Program-made: the position numbers and the translations under genes
Source: Candidatus Nitrosocosmicus sp.
GTDB taxonomy: Archaea; Thermoproteota; Nitrososphaeria; Nitrososphaerales; Nitrososphaeraceae
Assembly: GCA_030452275.1 (NCBI GenBank)
Contig: JAKDMR010000042.1
Coordinates: 1 to 11,065, forward strand
Reading direction: 5' to 3'
Length of the DNA: 11,065 bases
Part shown: one piece after another, positions 6,662-11,065 of the stretch
How positions within the stretch are numbered: the stretch's first letter is position 1
Layout of the letters: each line of letters begins with the position of its first letter
Notes under the pieces: model-generated
Told to the model about the DNA's origin: nothing
Seen by the model: only the letters and a program-made list of their open reading frames with translations
Databases searched by the model: none

Positions 6662-7723
6662 TCAAATCTGTTTAGATGGCTTGTCATTGCAAGCGGTCCT
6701 CAGACCCTTAGAACCAATCTTTGCAAAGAAATATTTCAAATTTAATAAATCTAATCTTTTTAGAATATTCTTGATGACTAAAACATCATCCTTATGTAGT
6801 AGAGACACGACTGAGCCGCCACCTCCCGCCCCAGTAATTTTTGATCCCAGCGACCCCTCAGAATTACAAATATTGATAATCTTATCTAATATTGGATTAG
6901 ACAAGGACAGGTTGGCTAACAATTCGTGATTTCGATTTAAAAGTTCACCGATATTTCCAATTTCTCTATGCTCAAGACAGCTTAGAACTTGATCGTAAAT
7001 ATTACTATACTTGTTACATAGATTCTTAAAATCATTAGGACGATTATTTTTGATTTCAGATACCCTTTCTATCATAGAAAATGTATCATGAGCAACTCCA
7101 CTATCTATTATCAATAACCTGTAATCACTAAAATCTGCTGAGATCTTTTTAAAACCATTCAATCTATCGAATCGCCCCAACCCTCCAAAAGTGCAAATAC
7201 TACAATCTGCTCCCGAAGTATCTCTATTGAGTATTTTCTCCGCGTTAATAGATTCAGAACAGATCTTATCCTTATTTGCTTTGTTATCTATTGAATGGTA
7301 AAGAGCAGCTGTTAGGGCAACACAAAAGGCTGAAGAGGACCCAAGTCCTCCTCCTAGTGGAATTTCAGAGTCTAAATGAATAAACATGCTAGACTTTGAC
7401 CTCATATCAATGCCAATATGAGTCATCAGATATTTGATAACGCTATACAGCTTTTTGATAATTTCATGATATGTGTCTTCTTGTCCTAGTGGGAAGGTAA
7501 GCACCGAATTTTGTATGGTGGCCTTAAAACCCAAGTTTGATTCAATTGTGATTTCATCGACTGTAGGTGGAGAGAAATTTACTTTTACATTAAAGAATTT
7601 ATCTATTGATGCGATTAGCGATGGATATCCATAAACCACAAAGTGCTCTCCAAAGAGGATCACCTTTCCTGGAGCTATTGTTACTATCCGGCGGCGTTTA
7701 AAGGTGTTAGTATTTGAATCCAA
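6662..7723 (-). CDS. mvk: Mevalonate kinase
   Basis: A GHMP-family kinase that phosphorylates mevalonate to 5-phosphomevalonate. Motif 1 is APGKVILFGEH (17-27); motif 2, the ATP loop, is PLGGGLGSSSA (122-132); Asp173 within DTSGADCS is the expected catalytic base; motif 3 is KITGAGGGG (295-303). The length of 353 is slightly over the usual archaeal 310-330, partly through a polar 12-residue N-terminal lead. The start is TTG (7721-7723), immediately after an in-frame TGA, and a good GGGGAG Shine-Dalgarno sequence sits 5 nt upstream; no other start codon precedes motif 1. It follows MEMO by 33 nt. Motif context and the adjacent IPK, isomerase and prenyl synthase genes separate it from homoserine kinase, galactokinase or phosphomevalonate kinase. 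Confidence 0.95.
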   Translation of the reverse strand: MDSNTNTFKRRRIVTIAPGKVILFGEHFVVYGYPSLIASIDKFFNVKVNFSPPTVDEITIESNLGFKATIQNSVLTFPLGQEDTYHEIIKKLYSVIKYLMTHIGIDMRSKSSMFIHLDSEIPLGGGLGSSSAFCVALTAALYHSIDNKANKDKICSESINAEKILNRDTSGADCSICTFGGLGRFDRLNGFKKISADFSDYRLLIIDSGVAHDTFSMIERVSEIKNNRPNDFKNLCNKYSNIYDQVLSCLEHREIGNIGELLNRNHELLANLSLSNPILDKIINICNSEGSLGSKITGAGGGGSVVSLLHKDDVLVIKNILKRLDLLNLKYFFAKIGSKGLRTACNDKPSKQI

Positions 7724-7728
7724 TCAAA

Positions 7729-7734
7729 CTCCCC
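7729..7734 (-). promoter_or_regulatory. Shine-Dalgarno sequence fixing the TTG start of mvk
   Basis: The minus strand reads GGGGAG, inside a longer purine run AGGGAAGGGGAG (7729-7740), with 5 nt before the TTG. The spacing and strength support TTG at 7723 as the initiation codon although it is not ATG. Confidence 0.65.
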
Positions 7735-7756
7735 TTCCCTCTCTTCCTCAAACCAT

Positions 7757-8620
7757 CTAAAGCATTAGAATCGATGAATAACCGACGACTGAGGACTTTT
7801 TGCCGTCAATATCTCCACTTGTCAGATGCTTTAATAAGATAACATCAAAATTTCCGAATAATTTTGAAAATTCTATAGTAGTGGCTACACAACCGTATCC
7901 ACAAATATATTGAAAATAGTATTTTAAGGTATTGTAAAAAGATTCGACGTCCATCTTTGAAATCTCCGCAATCAGTTTTTTGTCAATGGCATAGCACTCC
8001 TCATAACCAAGATAATGGGTAAAGTTAGTGGTAGAAATTAGTACAACTTTTTCATCTTGTGGTATAATACTTGCTAATAGCTTTGCCAATTGTATACAAG
8101 TTTTTTTGTCCTGTTTTCTCTGAAGTATAGGTAAAAATCTGAAATTATTCTTTTTTAGCACTTGAATGAATGGCAACTGTGTTTCAATTGTGTAATCAAT
8201 ATCGAATGAAAATGAATCTATCTCTAAAAAGCCGGCACTACTTTTCCTTATCAAATTATTCGCCATTGTCTCGTTAATTTGTGCTGGGCCTAAAGGAGTA
8301 TTCCATGTACCATGCTCCAACACGGAAATGCCAGGACTAGTTCCACGGTGATCGGAAGATAGTATTATGAAATTTTGACATTGTATCTTGTCTATTAGGT
8401 AGTAAGTGAACGCAGACACATAACCAGAGTAATCGTATGATCCATGTGGAACTATAAAACTCAGAATCTTTTTATTTTGGATGTACTCATTTACCATTTG
8501 TAGGAACTTGATATCCTCAGAAGAGGAATTTAAAAGTGAAAAAAAGCTTTGAATCGAAGCAATCAATTTCCCATAATCTTTAGGATAAAAAACGTCACTA
8601 AAGTTATGTTCACGTGCCAA
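7757..8620 (-). CDS. MEMO family protein (AmmeMemoRadiSam partner type)
   Basis: A 287-residue protein of the MEMO1 family, related in fold to class III extradiol dioxygenases; the role in archaea is unresolved, though relatives bind copper or iron. The N-terminal REHNFSDVFYP (3-13) matches the usual R...G.FYP opening, which supports the TTG start (8618-8620), the only start between the in-frame stop at 8633-8635 and this motif. VPHGSYDYSG (57-66) supplies His59, ILSSDHRG (86-93) His91, TTNFTHYLG (197-205) His202, and ICGYG (239-243) Cys240, the expected metal or active-site set. Two family positions differ: the usual E-H-S-x-E stretch reads D-Y-T-I-E (142-146), and the Asp three residues before His202 is Asn199. 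It begins 7 nt after rps2, without a Shine-Dalgarno sequence. The place between rps2 and mvk is a recurrent archaeal arrangement. Confidence 0.9.
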   Translation of the reverse strand: MAREHNFSDVFYPKDYGKLIASIQSFFSLLNSSSEDIKFLQMVNEYIQNKKILSFIVPHGSYDYSGYVSAFTYYLIDKIQCQNFIILSSDHRGTSPGISVLEHGTWNTPLGPAQINETMANNLIRKSSAGFLEIDSFSFDIDYTIETQLPFIQVLKKNNFRFLPILQRKQDKKTCIQLAKLLASIIPQDEKVVLISTTNFTHYLGYEECYAIDKKLIAEISKMDVESFYNTLKYYFQYICGYGCVATTIEFSKLFGNFDVILLKHLTSGDIDGKKSSVVGYSSILML

Positions 8621-8627
8621 TACTTTA

Positions 8628-9485
8628 TTAAATCAATTCTTCAACCAATTTTGCCTCGAAATCATCTATTGTCATTGGCATTTCAGAATCAGATTTTATC
8701 TTTCCTTGTTTTTTGAGGACTTCTTTTGTCAAAAGCCAATAAACCGTAGCAAGAGCTTTTCTACCCCTATTATTCGATGGAATTACCAAATCAACTTTAG
8801 ATGTAATATTATCACTATTTGATAAAGCGATTACAGGGACCCCGGCTCTTGTTGCTTCCAATACCGCCTGCTCATCTGCCTGGGGATCTGTTACTATTAC
8901 TATTTCGGGCTCCAAATATTTTGGTAATGAAGGATTTGTAAATGTACCAGGCATAAATCTTCCAAATATTCCACGAGCGCCTGTTAGTTCACAAAATTTT
9001 TCGATTGGTGTCTTTCCGTACTCTCTTGCAGACGTTACTGCAACATTTGCAATATTAGTTCTACCGATAAATTTGGCGGCAACGTCGATTCTGGCAAGGG
9101 TTTTACTTATGTCAAGGATATACAATCCTTCTGGATTAGCACGAGTTATGAATGATGTCATAAATTTAGTCTTAATAGGAGTTCCCACCCTGATTCCGGT
9201 CGATAATATCATTTTCTCGAGGTTATTGGGATCTTCCAACGATTCTGATTGTTCTGCCATGTCAGATGAATTCGTCGGCTCCTCCCCGCTTATACTTGTT
9301 TGTTCAATTTGATCAGAATTTCCAGAAATTTCATTAGTTTCTTCTGGGTCACTAGTAATATTTTTTGAATCTTCGTCCTCAGTTTTGGATGTAGCATCAT
9401 TAACAGTTTTATCTAGATTTTCATTGTTAGAATTATTAGGAGAATCCAATTCATCAGTATTCATATTCATGGTATATTGCTCCAT
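8628..9485 (-). CDS. rps2: Ribosomal protein uS2 (archaeal S2) with acidic N-terminal extension
   Basis: Component of the small ribosomal subunit. Residues from about 92 to 285 form the S2 core: ILSTGIRVGTPIKTKFM (93-109), GLYILDISKT, AAKFIGR, the conserved FGRFMPGTFTNP segment, IVIVTDP and GVPVIALSNSD, normal for archaeal S2 of about 200 residues. Residues 1-90 are a predicted disordered tail with 25 Asp/Glu, three Lys and no Arg, rich in Ser, Asn and Thr. The first ATG is at 9483-9485, inside the enolase gene. A better start may be Met6 (9468-9470): it forms an ATGA overlap with the enolase TGA and has a GGAG element (9480-9483) 9 nt upstream. ATG at 9258-9260 (Met76) would remove most of the tail but would leave a 200-nt untranslated gap, so I disfavour it. 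Confidence 0.95.
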   Translation of the reverse strand: MEQYTMNMNTDELDSPNNSNNENLDKTVNDATSKTEDEDSKNITSDPEETNEISGNSDQIEQTSISGEEPTNSSDMAEQSESLEDPNNLEKMILSTGIRVGTPIKTKFMTSFITRANPEGLYILDISKTLARIDVAAKFIGRTNIANVAVTSAREYGKTPIEKFCELTGARGIFGRFMPGTFTNPSLPKYLEPEIVIVTDPQADEQAVLEATRAGVPVIALSNSDNITSKVDLVIPSNNRGRKALATVYWLLTKEVLKKQGKIKSDSEMPMTIDDFEAKLVEELI

Positions 9486-10720
9486 TTAGCCATTCCTTCT
9501 ATTAAACCATACTCTGAAACTCTTAATAATTCATTTAATTTGGATATTCTTTCGCCGCCTACTACGCCGGTTTTTATCATTACTGAGTTCGTAGCGATAG
9601 AAATGTGGGAAATATGATTGTCAACTGATTCACCTGACCTATGAGAAGTAATGACTTTGATGTTGTTGTTGTTGCATTCTTGTGCAAATAACATCGCATC
9701 GTATAAAGTGCCTGCTTGATTTACCTTCAAAATTGCTCCAGAACAAGCCTTTTTTTCCGCAGCAATCCTGGCTCTATTTGTATTTGTAACTAGCAAATCA
9801 TCACCCGTAACAAGGCACCCAGGATTACTTCTAGTGATAATGGACATGTTCTCAAAATCCTCTTCATGCAATGGGTCTTCAGCATATACGAGGTTGTAAT
9901 CACGGATCAATTTGTTGGCGTACTCTATTTGTTCCTCTGTTGTTCTTACGATTCCCTCGCGTTGATAATCATATACCTTTTTGCTATTATCCCATAAGGA
10001 AGAACTTGCAAAGTCTATACCCATTCTGATCTCTTTCTTTGGATCATATCCACAATGAATAATTGCGGTTTCTACCAACTCAATGGCACGATCATTTACA
10101 ATAGCAGGTGCCCATCCTCCTTCATCTCCCTTTCCATATGTAAATTTATTGTCGATTTTTTCGATGCTTTTTTTCACCTCCTTATGAATTTGTGAATTCA
10201 AGGAAATTGCTTCAGAGATCGATAGTGATTTGACAGGGCAAATTAAGAATTCCTGCAGGTCAGGGGTCCCGGGTCCAGCATGAGCACCTCCTCCTAGTAC
10301 ATTGCCCAGAGGGTACGGGAAACTAATCTTTTCTAATTTAGGATTCAAGACTTTATAGAATGGAACGTTCATGGTCTTTGAAGCTGAATCTACACTTGCT
10401 ATGGAAAGAGCGTAAGCCACTGATCCTCCAATACTTGAATAATTATCAGAATGGTCAATTGTCTTAATCGCATTATGCAGACTTTTTAGGTCTGAGCTGT
10501 CAATCCCAATAAATTTATTTTTTATGCCTTTAAAATTTTTAAGTGTTAATTCTGGATCGTTTTGGACAAAGCTTTGTGCCTCATACATCCCAACACTAGC
10601 ACCTGATGGAGCACAAGCCCTACCTTGATATTTGTTGTCAGACCTTACATCAATTTCGATAGATTTATCTCCTCGGCTGTTGAAAACTAGCCTTCCCTCG
10701 ATTGAAGTGATTTCAGGCAA
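9467..10720 (-). CDS. eno: Enolase (phosphopyruvate hydratase)
   Basis: Interconverts 2-phosphoglycerate and phosphoenolpyruvate in glycolysis and gluconeogenesis. At 417 residues it has normal length. The capping N-terminal domain (about 1-125) includes SRG (15-17) and the mobile loop SGASVG (39-44). In the barrel are HAGPG...DLQEF (147-158), Glu200 in KGDEGG, metal ligands Asp236 (GIDFA), Glu281 (EDP) and Asp307 (GDDL), catalytic Lys332 (LKVNQAGT), SHRSGES (359-365) and Lys383 (IKTG). All catalytic residues are present. The start is TTG (10718-10720), one codon after the in-frame TAG of rpoN and with no alternative upstream; the next Met is residue 45, inside the catalytic loop region, so TTG must be right. 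This junction suggests termination-reinitiation. The end overlaps rps2. Confidence 0.97.
   Translation of the reverse strand: MPEITSIEGRLVFNSRGDKSIEIDVRSDNKYQGRACAPSGASVGMYEAQSFVQNDPELTLKNFKGIKNKFIGIDSSDLKSLHNAIKTIDHSDNYSSIGGSVAYALSIASVDSASKTMNVPFYKVLNPKLEKISFPYPLGNVLGGGAHAGPGTPDLQEFLICPVKSLSISEAISLNSQIHKEVKKSIEKIDNKFTYGKGDEGGWAPAIVNDRAIELVETAIIHCGYDPKKEIRMGIDFASSSLWDNSKKVYDYQREGIVRTTEEQIEYANKLIRDYNLVYAEDPLHEEDFENMSIITRSNPGCLVTGDDLLVTNTNRARIAAEKKACSGAILKVNQAGTLYDAMLFAQECNNNNIKVITSHRSGESVDNHISHISIATNSVMIKTGVVGGERISKLNELLRVSEYGLIEGMAKWSNIP
9480..9483 (-). promoter_or_regulatory. Shine-Dalgarno-like GGAG for rps2 start at Met6
   Basis: The minus strand reads ATGGAGCAATATACCATG; GGAG lies 9 nt before the second ATG (9468-9470), which overlaps the enolase stop as ATGA. 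If used, the first five residues of the longer reading (from 9485) are not translated. Confidence 0.45.
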
Positions 10721-10723
10721 TGT

Positions 10724-10963
10724 CTATAATTCCATCTCAGATTGTATCTCCGCTCGTCGTTTCCTCAAAGCTTCATAATAGGGGATGACTTGATAAATGG
10801 TCTCTACGCTCGAAACGAACATCCTTCTACAACAATATCGCGTAATTTTCAAAGAATCCATAATTTTATTTGGTTCCTCTCCTTGTTTTAACTGGGTTAA
10901 ATATTCATTATAGATATTAGCTATTAGTTTTCCACATGTAAAGCATCTTACTGGAACAAGCAT
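10724..10963 (-). CDS. rpoN: DNA-directed RNA polymerase subunit N (Rpb10 homologue)
   Basis: A small (79 aa) zinc-binding subunit of archaeal RNA polymerase, counterpart of eukaryotic Rpb10, helping to assemble the Rpo3/Rpo11/Rpo2 platform. Zinc ligands are the CX2C pair Cys7 and Cys10 (VRCFTCGK) and the adjacent pair Cys44-Cys45 in RYCCRRM. Length and the MLVPVRCFTCGK opening match the family closely, so the ATG start is firm. It opens the visible cluster; a TATA-like element is centred about 26 nt before the ATG, suggesting a leaderless mRNA. The rpoK (Rpb6) gene that often follows in other archaea is absent: enolase begins 3 nt after the stop. It is unrelated to bacterial sigma-54, which shares the symbol. 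Confidence 0.97.
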   Translation of the reverse strand: MLVPVRCFTCGKLIANIYNEYLTQLKQGEEPNKIMDSLKITRYCCRRMFVSSVETIYQVIPYYEALRKRRAEIQSEMEL

Positions 10964-10984
10964 GCTATAAAAAAATGAACTCCA

Positions 10985-10994
10985 TAATAAAAAT
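10985..10994 (-). promoter_or_regulatory. Likely TATA box of the rpoN-led operon
   Basis: The minus strand reads ATTTTTATTA, centred 26-27 nt before the rpoN ATG at 10963, the distance of an archaeal TATA box when transcription begins at the start codon. No Shine-Dalgarno sequence occurs in the intervening bases, in keeping with a leaderless mRNA. A second T/A run (10965-10972) is too close to the ATG to serve. Copy B of the repeat lies directly upstream, where BRE or a regulator site would fall. Confidence 0.5.
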
Positions 10995-10995
10995 C

Positions 10996-11036
10996 ATTCA
11001 AAATGGTATTATAGATCTCTTGCGTAATTAGTCAAA
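10996..11036 (-). repeat. Dispersed repeat, copy B, upstream of rpoN
   Basis: Minus-strand partner of the repeat at 338-376; the shared 18-base core lies at 11011-11028 and is followed by one mismatch and ATACCAT. It ends 2 nt before the putative TATA box of rpoN, so it occupies the position of an upstream regulatory element. It overlaps a possible short open stretch from the window edge ending at a TAA near 11012, too short to identify as the tail of an upstream gene. Confidence 0.65.
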
Positions 11037-11065
11037 AGAGCTTTATTTCTGTCTAGCGTATGTAA

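Noticed and set aside
9258..9260. ATG at uS2 residue 76 as the true start
   Set aside because: It would leave about 200 nt of open frame untranslated between enolase and rps2 in an otherwise tightly packed operon, and it loses the ATGA overlap with GGAG element.
9661..9677. GTT trinucleotide run resembling a microsatellite
   Set aside because: It encodes four Asn in a surface loop of enolase (residues 350-353); four units are too few to treat as a repeat element.
11012..11065. Possible tail of an upstream gene (such as rps9) at the right edge, minus strand
   Set aside because: One frame is open from the edge to a TAA near 11012, but its 18 codons do not resemble the conserved basic end of archaeal S9 or any other family I know.

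Overview
The window looks like chromosomal DNA of an ammonia-oxidising-type archaeon (Nitrososphaerota/Thaumarchaeota, probably the low-GC, Nitrosocosmicus-like side of Nitrososphaerales). The reasons are archaeal RNA polymerase subunit RpoN (Rpb10), archaeal uS2, MEMO, isopentenyl phosphate kinase and type 2 IPP isomerase in one cluster, a discriminating archaeal GluRS, AT-rich promoters without long leaders, and frequent TTG starts. The lineage call is an inference from family resemblance and gene order; no marker such as 16S or amoA is present.

Layout: positions 1-502 hold no recognisable gene, only AT-rich DNA, one small hairpin and one copy of a roughly 39-nt repeat. A small plus-strand gene for a charged helical protein lies at 503-814. 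Everything from 896 to 10963 is one tightly packed minus-strand series, read in the order rpoN, enolase, rps2, MEMO, mevalonate kinase, isopentenyl phosphate kinase, type 2 IPP isomerase, prenyl diphosphate synthase, gltX, FAH-family hydrolase. Most junctions are -26 to +41 nt; only the mevalonate kinase/IPK junction (78 nt) is wide enough for an obvious internal promoter. The right end (10964-11065) is the rpoN upstream region and carries the second, inverted copy of the repeat.

Function: three consecutive central genes plus the prenyl synthase make the archaeal lipid precursor route: mevalonate to 5-phosphomevalonate (MVK), isopentenyl phosphate to IPP (IPK), IPP to DMAPP (Idi-2), and condensation to GGPP (IdsA). 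The steps from phosphomevalonate to isopentenyl phosphate are not encoded here. These genes are co-transcribed with transcription and translation genes (rpoN, rps2, gltX) and a glycolytic enzyme, a housekeeping arrangement known in archaea.

No new defence system, mobile element, CRISPR array or RNA gene was found. The points most worth a second look are the repeat that brackets the cluster in inverted orientation, a strongly acidic N-terminal extension on uS2, altered motif residues in the MEMO protein, and TTG starts in five of the ten cluster genes.
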